NCBI RefSeq assembly: GCF_023716865.1
Contig: NZ_CP092417.1
Coordinates: 7,114,501-7,178,500 of the forward strand
DNA length: 64,000 bases
DNA from: Endozoicomonas sp. SCSIO W0465
GTDB taxonomy: Bacteria; Pseudomonadota; Gammaproteobacteria; Pseudomonadales; Endozoicomonadaceae
Direction: 5' to 3'
Shown: in pieces, positions 1 to 9,303 of the stretch
Layout of the letters: every line of letters starts with the position of its first letter
Numbering within the stretch: the stretch's first letter is position 1
Notes under the pieces: generated by a model
The model's input: only the letters and a program-made list of their open reading frames with translations
Database searches by the model: none
Told to the model about the DNA's origin: nothing
Position numbers and translations under genes: made by a program

Positions 1-668
1 AGAATTCGATCATCCTCATACCCCTTGAAACGGCAGACCAAATACAACCGTGGCCCTTGCTGAGCCAACCCAAGTGGCATGATCGATTTCTCTTTTACAT
101 CACCACCCGCATTCCTGTAGGTAAGTTCCAGCCAGCAGTTGTTATAGAGAGCACAACTGACCTGGTTAAACACTTCTGGATGAAGCTCTGGCGGCAATAA
201 TGGCTGTGTCTCAGGTGCCACAACCACTTTGGATAACCACTGAACCTCCTTCGTTGGATCCTGGGTATGGCTTATATTCCGGTTGGCCTCTTCAAAAAAG
301 CCAGACATGGAATCCATCAGGCTACTTGGCAACAGGTTCTTCAACGTCTTGTGCGCCATTTGCAGGATCAGCGACTCCTGAATACTCAGGGAGTTCACCG
401 TAAAACCTACCGCCTGCTGGCTCCACCGGTAACCGTAAGGCTTACTGCGATCATCCATATCAATCGGGAAATGACTGCTCTCTACCAAAGACTTCATATG
501 CCGCTGAATAGTGTGGATATCCCGATCCAACCCGATCTCAGCCAACTGCTGCTTCAGCTCCAGGGCAGTGATCCACCAGCTTTTGGGGATTCGCTTCAGC
601 AGCTCAATAATGAGAATGGTGGTTTCCAGGGAGGTTTGCCGCTTATTCATCTTATTGTCAGGCTCCAT
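1..668 (-). CDS. WYL-domain transcriptional regulator, partial (N-terminal 222 residues)
   Basis: The gene reads leftwards from an ATG at 668 and runs off the window edge without a stop. The first ~90 residues look like a winged helix-turn-helix (ETTILIIELLKRIPKSWW, then DIHTIQRHMKSLVES and a YGYRW wing). After a helical linker comes the start of a WYL domain, with YRNAGGDVKEKSIMPLGLA followed by GPRLYLVCRFKGYEDD. WYL regulators of this layout (CapW/BrxR type) commonly control phage-defence operons, and this one is divergent from hsdM. I infer that it represses or senses for the type I restriction locus. A second in-frame ATG lies six codons downstream. The family call is firm from the fold pattern. 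The ligand and the regulated promoter are inference. Confidence 0.8.
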   Translation of the reverse strand, partial: MEPDNKMNKRQTSLETTILIIELLKRIPKSWWITALELKQQLAEIGLDRDIHTIQRHMKSLVESSHFPIDMDDRSKPYGYRWSQQAVGFTVNSLSIQESLILQMAHKTLKNLLPSSLMDSMSGFFEEANRNISHTQDPTKEVQWLSKVVVAPETQPLLPPELHPEVFNQVSCALYNNCWLELTYRNAGGDVKEKSIMPLGLAQQGPRLYLVCRFKGYEDDRI

Positions 669-1118
669 AAAATGGATGTACGATAGAAAGCACACCTCAA
701 TGCTCTTCCGCATCGCTTTCTCAGCTCAGAAACCCATCATAAAACACCCCTGCGACGAGTTGTGTCGCATGCAAACCAAAAATTGAATTTTTTTTCTAAA
801 CAGTACTTCGCAAATACACGACTACCACCTATCACCTTACAGGCGTACAATGACGACCTTCCCAAAAACTCCCCTTCGAGCTATCTGGTCCCATGCTCCC
901 CGGCCTCAATTTCAGGTAACGGTAAATCCACGGGCGGTAGCGTGGGGGAGGCAGTAAATCGCCTTTATTTATTGTTTAGGTGTAATTTATTGCTAAAAAA
1001 ATATGAAATTTCAGCGATAAATTCTGAAAAATTGAGCCAAGCCTCAGCAGTCATCTTGGCGTTCAGCATCTTCTGATCTTTCACCTGCTTCCTTTCTGAA
1101 CCTACCTACGGCCAATCT
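669..1118. other. Divergent intergenic region between WYL regulator and hsdM
   Basis: These 450 bases carry no convincing gene; a plus-strand open frame at 762-1076 has no recognisable protein character. The stretch should hold the promoters of both the regulator and the hsdM operon. Visible structure is a 6-bp inverted repeat at 751-769, a smaller one (CCACG/CGTGG) at 928-945, and an AT-rich block at about 960-1040. No convincing Shine-Dalgarno precedes hsdM. Confidence 0.5.
751..769. promoter_or_regulatory. Inverted repeat, candidate WYL-regulator operator
   Basis: TGCGAC at 751-756 and GTCGCA at 764-769 are perfect inverted arms around a 7-bp spacer, 83 bp upstream of the WYL start codon. 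WYL regulators act as dimers on inverted repeats, so this is a plausible autoregulatory operator. Nothing else in the sequence proves binding. Confidence 0.35.
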
Positions 1119-2861
1119 ATGAACACCACTGAACAGCAGTTCCTTAAGGCACTGGACGATAAGCTATGGAAAGCTGCGGACAAACTGCGCAGTAATCTTG
1201 ATGCCGCCAACTACAAGCACATTGTGTTGGGTTTGATCTTTCTGAAATATGTGTCGGACGCTTTTGAAGAGCGTCAGGAAGAACTGAAAGCTCTCTTTCA
1301 GAAAAACGACGATGACAATATCTACTACCTGCCCCGGGACGATTTCGATTCCGACGAAGATTACCAGCAAGCCATTGCCGATGAGCTGGAAATTCTCGAC
1401 TACTACCAGGAGAAAAACATCTTCTGGGTGCCGAAGCATGCCCGCTGGAGCACACTGAAAGACACCGCCACCCTGGCCATCGGTTCGGTGATCTGGCAGA
1501 ACGAACAGGGGGAAGACGTTAAGCTGCGCTCCATCTCCTGGCTGATCGACAATGCCCTGGATGAAATCGAAAAAGCCAACAGCAAACTGAAAGGCATTCT
1601 CAACCGCATCAGCAACTATCAGCTGGATAACGAAAAGCTGATCGGCCTGATTAACAGCTTTTCAGACACCAGCTTTCGCAACCCGGAATACCAGGGCGAA
1701 AAGCTGGAACTGCACAGCAAGGATATCCTTGGCCACGTTTATGAATACTTCCTCGGCCAGTTCGCCCTGGCGGAAGGCAAACAGGGTGGCCAGTACTACA
1801 CGCCGAAAAGCATCGTCACCCTGATTGTGGAAATGCTGCAACCCTTTCAGGGGCGGGTGTATGACCCGGCCATGGGCTCCGGTGGTTTCTTTGTCTCCAG
1901 TGAGAAGTTTATTGAGGAGCACGCCAAAGAGCGGCATTACGATGCCAGCGAACAGAAAAAGCATATCTCCGTGTACGGTCAGGAGAGCAACCCCACCACC
2001 TGGAAGCTGGCGGCCATGAATATGGCGATTCGGGGCATCGACTTTAACTTTGGCAAAAAGAACGCCGACACGTTTCTGGATGACCAGCATCCGGACCTGC
2101 GCGCCGATTTTGTGATGGCCAACCCGCCGTTCAATATCAAGGATTGGTGGCATGCCCGGCTGGAAGAGGATGTGCGCTGGCAATACGGCACACCGCCCAA
2201 AGGCAACGCCAACTTTGGCTGGATGCAGCATATGCTCCACCATTTGAACGACAACGGTTCGATGGCGCTGCTGCTGGCCAATGGTTCCATGAGTTCCAAT
2301 ACCAATAATGAAGGGGTGATTCGCCGTAAGCTGATTGAGGCCGATCTGGTGGAATGCATGGTGGCACTGCCGGGACAGTTGTTTACCAATACGCAGATTC
2401 CTGCCTGCATCTGGTTTCTGACCAAGAACAAGCAGGGTAAAAATGCGACCGCCAAGGATGGCGGAAGTGCCGAAAATGCAGGAGCAATTTCCGGCCAAGT
2501 GGATCGTCGGGGCGAAACGCTGTTTATTGATGCCCGTAATATGGGCTTTATGAAAGATCGGGTATTGCGGGATTTCACCCGGGAAGATATTGCCTCGATT
2601 GCTGACATGTTCCACGCTTGGCAAGAAGGTAAGGATTACGAAGATAAGCCTGGTTTTTGTTTTGCCGCATCTCTTGAAGATATTCAGAAGCACGACTTTG
2701 TTCTGACGCCGGGGCGTTATGTCGGCGCTGCTGAGCAGGATGATGACGGTGAACCCTTAGCTGAAAAGATGATTCGTTTAACTGGATTGCTTCAAGAGCA
2801 GTTTTCAGAAAGTGATCGATTAGAAGAGGAGATTAAAAAGAACTCGACTTTAGAGTTTTAA
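1119..2861 (+). CDS. hsdM: Type I restriction-modification DNA methyltransferase subunit HsdM, tail altered by IS
   Basis: This is the modification subunit, an adenine-N6 methyltransferase that works with HsdS (M2S) and in the full R2M2S complex. The N-terminal HsdM domain is clear (KLWKAADKLRSNLDAANYKH). The SAM-binding motif DPAMGSGG starts at residue 249 and the catalytic NPPF at residue 335. Size (580 aa) is slightly above the usual ~500-540. An insertion sequence enters at 2843, so the last residues (STLEF) come from the IS. Removing the IS and one 8-bp duplication restores a tail ending NLQGLGYVC, whose stop (TGA 4403-4405) overlaps the hsdS start at 4395. All catalytic parts are intact, so the enzyme may still fold, but its partner HsdS is destroyed. 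Confidence 0.93.
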   Translation: MNTTEQQFLKALDDKLWKAADKLRSNLDAANYKHIVLGLIFLKYVSDAFEERQEELKALFQKNDDDNIYYLPRDDFDSDEDYQQAIADELEILDYYQEKNIFWVPKHARWSTLKDTATLAIGSVIWQNEQGEDVKLRSISWLIDNALDEIEKANSKLKGILNRISNYQLDNEKLIGLINSFSDTSFRNPEYQGEKLELHSKDILGHVYEYFLGQFALAEGKQGGQYYTPKSIVTLIVEMLQPFQGRVYDPAMGSGGFFVSSEKFIEEHAKERHYDASEQKKHISVYGQESNPTTWKLAAMNMAIRGIDFNFGKKNADTFLDDQHPDLRADFVMANPPFNIKDWWHARLEEDVRWQYGTPPKGNANFGWMQHMLHHLNDNGSMALLLANGSMSSNTNNEGVIRRKLIEADLVECMVALPGQLFTNTQIPACIWFLTKNKQGKNATAKDGGSAENAGAISGQVDRRGETLFIDARNMGFMKDRVLRDFTREDIASIADMFHAWQEGKDYEDKPGFCFAASLEDIQKHDFVLTPGRYVGAAEQDDDGEPLAEKMIRLTGLLQEQFSESDRLEEEIKKNSTLEF

Positions 2862-4369
2862 GAGCACAATAGTTCCGGCGCATAATCTGCTAAAAGCAAC
2901 CATCCCCAATGACGAAATTCGAGATGGTTGCCATGCTCACTTCAGATCATCAAGTAATCCTCAGGGAGCTCGCTTCATATACAACCTTTCTTGCTGGAGC
3001 GCTATCATCAACTGCAGTACCAACGTTCTGCGAACTGCTGTTCGGTTGCATGCTTTCAGCCGACGGCTTTGTTACACAGGCGTTGTTAACAATTGATTTT
3101 CATTGTGTGTGGAGCAGCTACCACCACTGGCTATCTCAGGGCAAGTGGCAATGGAAGAACTTGGCACGCCACTTGATCCGTCTGGTCTGCTCCAAAGCTC
3201 CTGAGAATCAACCTGTGGTCCTGGGGCTTGATGACTGGGTAATCGAACGGTTTTCCGACAAAGCCCCTGCTTGTCGTACACATCATCAACACAGCAAGAA
3301 ACGCAATCGGCCGACGTACATCTGGGGGCAGTGTTGGGTTTCCCTGGCCATCATATTTGAGCGGGCTGCAGATGAAGTATTTACCGCCATACCGGTGATC
3401 TCATTTCCGACACCAGCTTCAGGTAACACCAGCAAACTGAAAATTGCCGTGGCCATGCTCAGGGTGGTACGCAATGAAGTGAAGGATCGAGTGCTACGCC
3501 TGCTAACCGATTGCTGGTATATGAACTGGACACTGATAAAGCCAGCTCTGGAAATGAACATAGAAGTTGTTGGTCAGATACCTTCAAATCGGGCCCTCTA
3601 TGCTTTGCCGCCAGCACCCACCGTAAAGAAGCGAGGGCGCCCAAAAAAGTACGGCATCAAGATGACGACAGAACAGGTTAAGAAACTGCCGGAAGAAAAA
3701 GCAACAGTATGGATGTACGGCAAATTTCGCAAAATACGTTATCGTACCCTGATCTGTCGCGCCAGATTCCTTAAAGGTCGTGAAGTACGCGTCGTCTGGA
3801 GTCGCTTTGAAAATGACAAAGGTCTGACCGAAAGCAGAATATTCATCTCGACCAATCCGGAACTTGAGGGACTGGAGGTGCTTCGTGCCTATTCCCGGAG
3901 ATGGCCGGTAGAGCCAATGTTTCACCAACTCAAACATGCTTTTGGCTGTTGCCATTTATGGCAGCAGAAATTGCGAACACTGCTTCGATGGATGCATTTG
4001 AAAATGGCAGGCTATGCATTATTGCAGTTATTAACCGTTTGTAAAAATCAGGCATGTCTGAATATTTCTCGGATACCCTGGAGAAGCCCGGATACAACCA
4101 CTGCAGGCATGATGAAAATTGCTCTTTCAGGAATTATTCCGAGGTTCTCTATTCGCAAGGGCTGGAACAGATATAAGCAAAAATATGAGTTCAATTTTCG
4201 CGATCTGATCGACCAGTTAATACCGGATAATTCAGAAGCAGCATAACTAAAGGCTTTTAGGCAAAAAACGGAAGTAATAACGAACTTGGAAAAACAGTTC
4301 ACTGATTTCGGCTTGCTTCACTATAAAAAGCTGACCGAATTATCGTTTTATACAGACTCTAAAGTCGAG
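2843..4369 (+). mobile_element. IS4/IS701-type insertion sequence in the hsdM 3' end
   Basis: The element has perfect 14-bp terminal inverted repeats (CTCGACTTTAGAGT at the left, its complement at the right). It is flanked by an 8-bp target duplication AAAAAGAA (2835-2842 and 4370-4377). It is 1527 bp with one transposase gene. The intact ends, duplication and ORF suggest a recent, possibly active copy. Confidence 0.9.
2909..4246 (+). CDS. Transposase, IS4/IS701-type DDE
   Basis: This 445-aa protein is the only gene of the element at 2843-4369. The first catalytic Asp is probably in VLGLDDWVIERF and the second in LLTDCWYMNW. The Y-(2)-R-(3)-E-(6)-K signature of IS4-like transposases is readable as YSRRWPVEPMFHQLK. 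A KKRGRPKK stretch in the middle is basic and probably DNA-contacting. I cannot decide between the IS4 and IS701 groups without a search. Confidence 0.85.
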   Translation: MTKFEMVAMLTSDHQVILRELASYTTFLAGALSSTAVPTFCELLFGCMLSADGFVTQALLTIDFHCVWSSYHHWLSQGKWQWKNLARHLIRLVCSKAPENQPVVLGLDDWVIERFSDKAPACRTHHQHSKKRNRPTYIWGQCWVSLAIIFERAADEVFTAIPVISFPTPASGNTSKLKIAVAMLRVVRNEVKDRVLRLLTDCWYMNWTLIKPALEMNIEVVGQIPSNRALYALPPAPTVKKRGRPKKYGIKMTTEQVKKLPEEKATVWMYGKFRKIRYRTLICRARFLKGREVRVVWSRFENDKGLTESRIFISTNPELEGLEVLRAYSRRWPVEPMFHQLKHAFGCCHLWQQKLRTLLRWMHLKMAGYALLQLLTVCKNQACLNISRIPWRSPDTTTAGMMKIALSGIIPRFSIRKGWNRYKQKYEFNFRDLIDQLIPDNSEAA

Positions 4370-4394
4370 AAAAAGAACTTGCAGGGGTTAGGTT

Positions 4395-4568
4395 ATGTGT
4401 GCTGATTGGCCTGTAAAAAAGCTTTCTGATGTGGCTGAGTTTCTCAATTCGAAAAGAATTCCATTAAAAAGCCTTGATCGAGCTAAAAGACAGGGTGAGT
4501 ATCCATATTATGGTGCTTCCGGGATTGTTGACCACATTGATGACTATATTTTTGATGGCACTTATCTA
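4395..4568 (+). pseudogene. hsdS: HsdS specificity subunit, fragment 1 (N-terminus)
   Basis: This is the first 58 codons of the specificity subunit, which recognises the two halves of the target sequence for HsdM/HsdR. It begins MCADWPVKKLSDVAEF and reads into the first target-recognition domain (YPYYGASGIVDHIDDYIFDG). Its ATG overlaps the ancestral hsdM stop by 11 bp, typical translational coupling. It is cut after GTY-L by the mobile element at 4569-8004; the 6-bp duplication TATCTA (4563-4568, 8005-8010) marks the cut. The frame then runs into the element and stops at 4625. Confidence 0.85.
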
Positions 4569-4705
4569 GTTCTCGTCCAAAAACACAACCAATTGAAAAC
4601 TGTAGATTTTATCCTGAAAAATTAAGTGGAGCCCTACTGCTATCTGGCGACTAAACTTCCCAAGAGCAAGAAACATAAGGGATTGCCAAAAACAGAGGAC
4701 TCCAA

Positions 4706-6067
4706 ATGCGCAAAAAACGCAACCCGCAGTGTAGTATGGAACTCCATTACGTACCTCATGAAATCTGCTCCCAGCTTTCCGGTATCTCGCAATGGCTTGA
4801 CGCCCATCCACAGTTCAATGACTGGATTTATGAGGACTTAAGTTCTGGTGATAAACAGAACACTGGGCGGAACGGACTATCAGCAGAATCCGTTCTTCGT
4901 GCGGCACTCCTGAAACAGTATTTGAATTGTGATTATGACTACTTGTCGTTTGTTTTGATGGACTCCATGCTCTTTCGAGACTTTTGTCGCCTCGAACCAA
5001 ACCAGCGCCCCAGTCGCTCCAGTTTGCATGGGCTCATCAGCCTTCTTACTGCATCTACATGGGAACGGATTAATAACTGTCAGCTAATGACCGCTAAAGA
5101 TCAGGGTATTGAAAAAGGGCGCACTGTGGCTATTGACAGCACAGTCACCGAATCGGATATCAAACCTCCTTGCGACAGTGATCTTTTAGCCAGTTCCGTT
5201 AAAGAAATTTGTCGGCTGCTGGAACGGGGACAAACACTGACAGCGACACCGCTTTATGAATATACCCATCACAACCGAGCCGTAAAAGATGCGGCCAGAA
5301 AATGCATCTACGCTGGCAAAGAAGAGCGGCATCAGCATTATAAAAAACTGCTGCAGTTGACCCGAAAATCCCGGAAGGTACTTATCGAAGCTACTGTCAC
5401 GCTAGCAAACGCCCGTCAGCAGGGGCAGTGTCTCCTGGCTGATGATGCCGACAAGTGGCAGGCCGATGTGGATCACCTGTTACCCCTGGTGGATGCAATA
5501 GTCTCCCAGACAGAGCGCAGGGTCTTTAAGGGTGAAAAGGTGCCAGCCCAGGAAAAAGTGGTTAGCCTGTATGAACCCCATACGGATATCATCGTAAAAG
5601 ACAGGCGGCAAGTACAGTATGGCCATAAACTGAACCTGGTTCAGGGAAAAAGTCGATTGATCCTGGACCTGGTTATTGAGGAAGGTAACCCAGCGGATTC
5701 GGACCAATTCATTCCGATGATGGAAAGACAAAAAGAAATTTATGGTCGTGTACCTCGCCAGACAAGCGGTGACGGCGGATACGCGTGTCGCGCTAATTTG
5801 GAAAAAGCCAAGGCCATGGGAATCAGCGATGTAGCTTTTAATAAGAAGCGCGGACTTGAAGTCGAAGAGATGACTAAAAGTCAGTATGTGTATAAAACGC
5901 TCTTTCGCTTCCGGGCAGGTATTGAAGCGGGAATTTCGTGGCTAAAGAGATGTTTTGGGCTATCACGTTGCCACTGCAAGGGTTCTGAGCGTTTTGATTC
6001 TCATTGCTGGTTATCGGTGGTCTGTTACAACCTGGTGATTCTGGCCAGACACCCGGCACCATCCTGA
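4706..6067 (+). CDS. Transposase, ISNCY-like DDE (copy 1, intact)
   Basis: The 453-aa protein begins MRKKRNPQCSMEL after a GAGGACTCCAA Shine-Dalgarno region. An N-terminal helical domain (GLSAESVLRAALLKQYLN) is followed by the first catalytic Asp in VAIDSTVTESDI. A second is likely in TSGDGGYACRANLEK, and the C-terminal segment FRAGIEAGISWLKRCFGLSR carries the Glu. The combination, with 6-bp target duplications, resembles ISNCY (ISDol1-type) elements, but the family name needs a database check. The second copy at 55141-57541 is broken, so this is the only intact source of the enzyme here. Confidence 0.82.
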   Translation: MRKKRNPQCSMELHYVPHEICSQLSGISQWLDAHPQFNDWIYEDLSSGDKQNTGRNGLSAESVLRAALLKQYLNCDYDYLSFVLMDSMLFRDFCRLEPNQRPSRSSLHGLISLLTASTWERINNCQLMTAKDQGIEKGRTVAIDSTVTESDIKPPCDSDLLASSVKEICRLLERGQTLTATPLYEYTHHNRAVKDAARKCIYAGKEERHQHYKKLLQLTRKSRKVLIEATVTLANARQQGQCLLADDADKWQADVDHLLPLVDAIVSQTERRVFKGEKVPAQEKVVSLYEPHTDIIVKDRRQVQYGHKLNLVQGKSRLILDLVIEEGNPADSDQFIPMMERQKEIYGRVPRQTSGDGGYACRANLEKAKAMGISDVAFNKKRGLEVEEMTKSQYVYKTLFRFRAGIEAGISWLKRCFGLSRCHCKGSERFDSHCWLSVVCYNLVILARHPAPS

Positions 6068-6238
6068 TAGCCACCTCCACGCTACATGAAAGTACCTTTC
6101 CAGCATGGTGGGAGGATGTTTTCTGCCTGCTTTTCGCGTTTTTCTCCAATATCCGTCCCAGATTAGAGAAAAAAAGGGAAGAGTTTTTGCGGCTCTCTGG
6201 AATTTCAGGAAATATCAAAACGCACGTACAATCTAATT

Positions 6239-7965
6239 GTAATTTCTCAAAAACTGCTGGCAGCACCACACGGAAGATGACGTGAAGCCTCCTCAATCAG
6301 GTTACTCAATCTCGGAAATAACCCATCGCCCATTAGTCGGCTTTTCAGATAATCCCAAAAAGAGAGACCATACAGGCGACACGTTTTTTTCAGGCTGGCA
6401 AAGGTGTCGCGACATTGCCGCCCCAAATCGCTTCGCGTCCCACTACTGATCTTTCGTCGTTTAACATATTCTCGTATCTGACTCTCGCTCAGGTTGTTGT
6501 GCAGCGGTAAGCTCGGGTCATCCAGAACCAGTAATAGCTCTTCCTTGATTACAGCCAACCCTGACAGAGCATCCTGAAGAAGCCCACTGCACGTTTGGGT
6601 TTGGATCAGCGCCTGGAACCCCTGTCGTACTTTTATTGCCTTTTTTTCAGTTGGCTCTGTCTTGAAGTCTTTAAGGTCATCGTAAATGGCCCAGAACCAT
6701 GTCCGAAGCCATTTCTGAGCCATGGCCTGCTGATCATTGACCGGATGAACTTTTGCCAGCCCTCGCTCTGCATGTATCCAGCACTGGCTGTGTTTGAAAA
6801 CGTCGAACTGCCTTGCCCCATCACTGAAGGTGGTAAGATGTCCTGCTCCATGCTGTATCAGGCTGCCATAAATCATGGCTTCACTGGCCTGCTGGCGCCG
6901 TCTACCAGTTAGTCTCAGGTCTTTCATACATTCTTCCCAGGCTTCATGGCTCAGGAAGGTGACGCCTCTGTATGGATTAAGAACGCGTAGCCACTTTTTG
7001 GGGTAATCCAGTTTTTCCAGATAGATCAAGGCATCGTCGGTGAACGTGTAAGTTGACCATGGGCGGTGCAGTAGGCTTACGAAATTTTCCCGGCTTTTGC
7101 TGTCTGTGCTCTCGAACCAGGCAAAGGACTCGTTATTGATGATGGTGCAGTAACCGTTCTTCCCCTTATGCCTTGTTCCCGTGTCGTCTGTCTGGATATA
7201 ACTTGAACAGCGAATACCTGTAGTCAACAGCTCATCTTTCTCAGCATGGAACTGCTCGTGTCCTTTCGTCAGAAGCTGGCTGAGTTCCCCGCTGGAAATA
7301 GAGATTCCAATGTCCCATAGCCAGTCCAGCAGTTCTGGCTGGGTAACGGAGCAACCATGATACTGGTGCAGAACGTAGGCCTGCAGCATTGGCCCGTAAT
7401 GATGTCCATGAAGGCTGGCTGGCGGTTTGGCCGTAATGGTTTGTCCATCGGGTGTCACCCATTGCTCTAAAAGATATTCAATACTGGATGTTTGTATTGT
7501 CAGTTCCTGAACATGAAAAGGGGTGGTTCCATTCCTGATTGATCCCTCCGGAACATCAGTGGCAGCAATGGGTATGGATTTTTCCGCCGATGGCTTTCGG
7601 GGCTGTTTACGCTGCTTTCTGGTTTTCTCGTTGGGCTTCTTAACCTTCTGCTTTGACGAGGTGTCTGGGCTGGCTCCATCGTTACCCTCAGGAGCGGATG
7701 GATCTCCATCAGGGCTGCCGGTGTCATCATCGGGAGGTTTGGTGTTTGGTTTGATGTCAGGCTTTGCGGGCAGTTTTTTTAGACGACGAATCTCTGCTTC
7801 AAGCAATTCTATCTGCTCATTGAGCTGAATGATCTGCTCTTGCTGCTGAGTGATGAATCTCAGTAGATCTTCAGGTTGTAACTGCTGGTGTTCTAGAAAA
7901 GCCATGGTGAGAGGATAGACGACTGACCGAAATTATCCTGCTTCCAGCACTTTTTGAGAAATTAC
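6239..7965 (-). mobile_element. IS66-family element (TnpC-only) nested in the ISNCY-like element
   Basis: Terminal repeats GTAATTTCTCAAAAA are present at both ends, with an 8-bp target duplication ATCTAATT (6231-6238 and 7966-7973), the size expected for IS66. Only the large transposase gene is present; the accessory tnpA and tnpB are absent, as in the ISBst12-type branch. Confidence 0.88.
6247..7905 (-). CDS. tnpC: IS66-family transposase TnpC
   Basis: The 552-aa protein has an N-terminal leucine-zipper-like coil (QQQEQIIQLNEQIELLEAE), a long low-complexity Pro/Lys/Asp linker, and an IS66 catalytic core. The core shows YIQTDDTGTRHKGKNGY with the first Asp and NNLSESQIREYVKRRKIS with the terminal Glu. 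It is complete and in frame. A 31-bp piece of its 3' coding end recurs at the right edge of the window (63946-63976). Confidence 0.9.
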   Translation of the reverse strand: MAFLEHQQLQPEDLLRFITQQQEQIIQLNEQIELLEAEIRRLKKLPAKPDIKPNTKPPDDDTGSPDGDPSAPEGNDGASPDTSSKQKVKKPNEKTRKQRKQPRKPSAEKSIPIAATDVPEGSIRNGTTPFHVQELTIQTSSIEYLLEQWVTPDGQTITAKPPASLHGHHYGPMLQAYVLHQYHGCSVTQPELLDWLWDIGISISSGELSQLLTKGHEQFHAEKDELLTTGIRCSSYIQTDDTGTRHKGKNGYCTIINNESFAWFESTDSKSRENFVSLLHRPWSTYTFTDDALIYLEKLDYPKKWLRVLNPYRGVTFLSHEAWEECMKDLRLTGRRRQQASEAMIYGSLIQHGAGHLTTFSDGARQFDVFKHSQCWIHAERGLAKVHPVNDQQAMAQKWLRTWFWAIYDDLKDFKTEPTEKKAIKVRQGFQALIQTQTCSGLLQDALSGLAVIKEELLLVLDDPSLPLHNNLSESQIREYVKRRKISSGTRSDLGRQCRDTFASLKKTCRLYGLSFWDYLKSRLMGDGLFPRLSNLIEEASRHLPCGAASSF

Positions 7966-8004
7966 ATCTAATTATGATTGCCTGATGCGTTTTTGGACGA
8001 GAAC

Positions 8005-8727
8005 TATCTACTTATTTCAGAGGATGGTGAAAACTTACGAACACGGAATACTCCAATTGCTTTTAAGGCTAAGGGGAAGTTCTGGGTAAATAATCATGCT
8101 CACATACTTGCTGAAAAAGAAGAAGGCATCCTTGATTATTTAGAATATTATTTTTCAAAACTGGATATCAATCCTTACATTACTGGGGCTGTTCAGCCAA
8201 AGCTAAACAAAGCTAATCTGGACTCCATTGGGTTACCAATCCCTCCAAAAGAGGAAAGATTGGTTATTAACAAAGTCCTGAATTCATTTACGCATAAAAT
8301 CGAAGTCAACAATAAGGCCAACCAAACCCTAGAAACCATCGCCCAAGCCCTCTTCAAAAGCTGGTTTGTCGATTTCGATCCGGTAAAAGCCAAACTATCG
8401 GTATTGGCAGCAGGCGGCAGTGCCGAAGAAGCCGAACGGGCAGCCATGTGCGCCATCTCCGCCCGAGACGAGGCAAGCCTGAACACCCTGCAAACCGAAC
8501 AGCCTGAAGCCTACGCCGAGCTTGCTCGAACGGCTGCACTGTTTCCTTCTGCTATGCAGGATTCAGAGTTGGGTGAGATTCCGGTGGGGTGGAATATTTC
8601 AAGGCTTCAGGACTGCTGTATTCGTGTAGAAGCTGGAGGAACGCCAAAGCGAAGTGAAGCTTTATATTGGGGTGGTAATATAAAGTGGCTTTCGTCTGGC
8701 GAAGTTCGCAATCCAATTGTCCCCCTG
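8005..8727 (+). pseudogene. hsdS: HsdS specificity subunit, fragment 2 (middle)
   Basis: The frame resumes directly at the TATCTA duplication with YLLISEDGENLRTRNTPIAF and the end of the first recognition domain. Next comes the conserved central spacer (NQTLETIAQALFKSWFVDFD), typical of HsdS and partly helical. Then comes the second recognition domain up to GGNIKWLSSGEVRN. It is cut by the IS3 element. The spacer and gene order make the assignment firm. Joined to fragments 1 and 3, it gives a specificity subunit of ordinary size (about 450-460 aa). Confidence 0.85.
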
Positions 8728-8793
8728 TGTCAGCATAGTTGTCGCCTCTCCTGAAATTAGAAATCTCAACAGGGGGCGGTCTATGAGTAATCA

Positions 8794-9303
8794 ATGGCCC
8801 GCTATTCAGAAGAGTTCAAAGAGTCCATCATTCAGAAGATGATGCCACCCAATAATGTGCCAGTTTCGCAGTTGGTACGTGAGACTGGTATCTCTGATGT
8901 GACCCTGTACACTTGGCGAAAGAAAGCAGTATCTAAAGGAGTGCCTGTGCCGGGCGACGGAAAGAATCCAGATCAATGGACAACTGAAAACAAGTTAGCC
9001 GTAATCATTGAAACGGCTGCGTTAAATGAAGCAGAAATGGCTGAATACTGTCGTAAAAAAGGTCTGTTTGCTGAACAAATTCAGCAGTGGAAGGCTGCCT
9101 TTATTAACAGTGTTTCTGTCCAGCCTGAAAGTCAGTCAAAACAGCGTAAGGCGCTGTCTGACGAACACAAAAAAGATAAGAAAACCATCAAAAAGCTTGA
9201 GCGTGAACTCAATCGCAAGGACAAGGCGTTAGCAGAAACTGCTGCCTTGCTGGTACTCACAAAAAAGGCCCAAGAGATCTGGGGGGCGCCAGAGGACGAT
9301 TAG
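8794..9303 (+). CDS. IS3-family transposase OrfA (helix-turn-helix)
   Basis: The 169-aa protein begins MARYSEEFKESIIQKMM. It has an N-terminal helix-turn-helix (VSQLVRETGISDVTLYTWRKK) and a long charged coiled coil near the C-terminus (DKKTIKKLERELNRKDKALAET). An A6G run at 9261-9267 near the end is the classic slippery site for the -1 shift that makes the OrfAB fusion transposase. The OrfA frame stops at 9303, just past the slip site. Confidence 0.85.
   Translation: MARYSEEFKESIIQKMMPPNNVPVSQLVRETGISDVTLYTWRKKAVSKGVPVPGDGKNPDQWTTENKLAVIIETAALNEAEMAEYCRKKGLFAEQIQQWKAAFINSVSVQPESQSKQRKALSDEHKKDKKTIKKLERELNRKDKALAETAALLVLTKKAQEIWGAPEDD

Larger units (their letters stand above)
4569..8004 (+). 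mobile_element. ISNCY-like insertion sequence (copy 1) carrying a nested IS66
   Basis: Perfect 16-bp terminal repeats GTTCTCGTCCAAAAAC lie at both ends, with a 6-bp target duplication TATCTA. Without the nested IS66 and its duplication the element is about 1701 bp, matching the second copy at 54939-57678 (about 1700 bp). It has one transposase gene at 4706-6067. The nested IS66 lies downstream of that gene, so this copy may still be able to transpose. Confidence 0.88.

Noticed and set aside
762..1076. Plus-strand open frame in the WYL/hsdM leader
   Set aside because: It has no ribosome site, low-quality composition and no recognisable domain. It occupies the region that must hold two promoters.
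1662..2693. Long minus-strand open frame inside hsdM (343 aa)
   Set aside because: It is antisense to a gene with clear methyltransferase motifs and has no protein-family character of its own.
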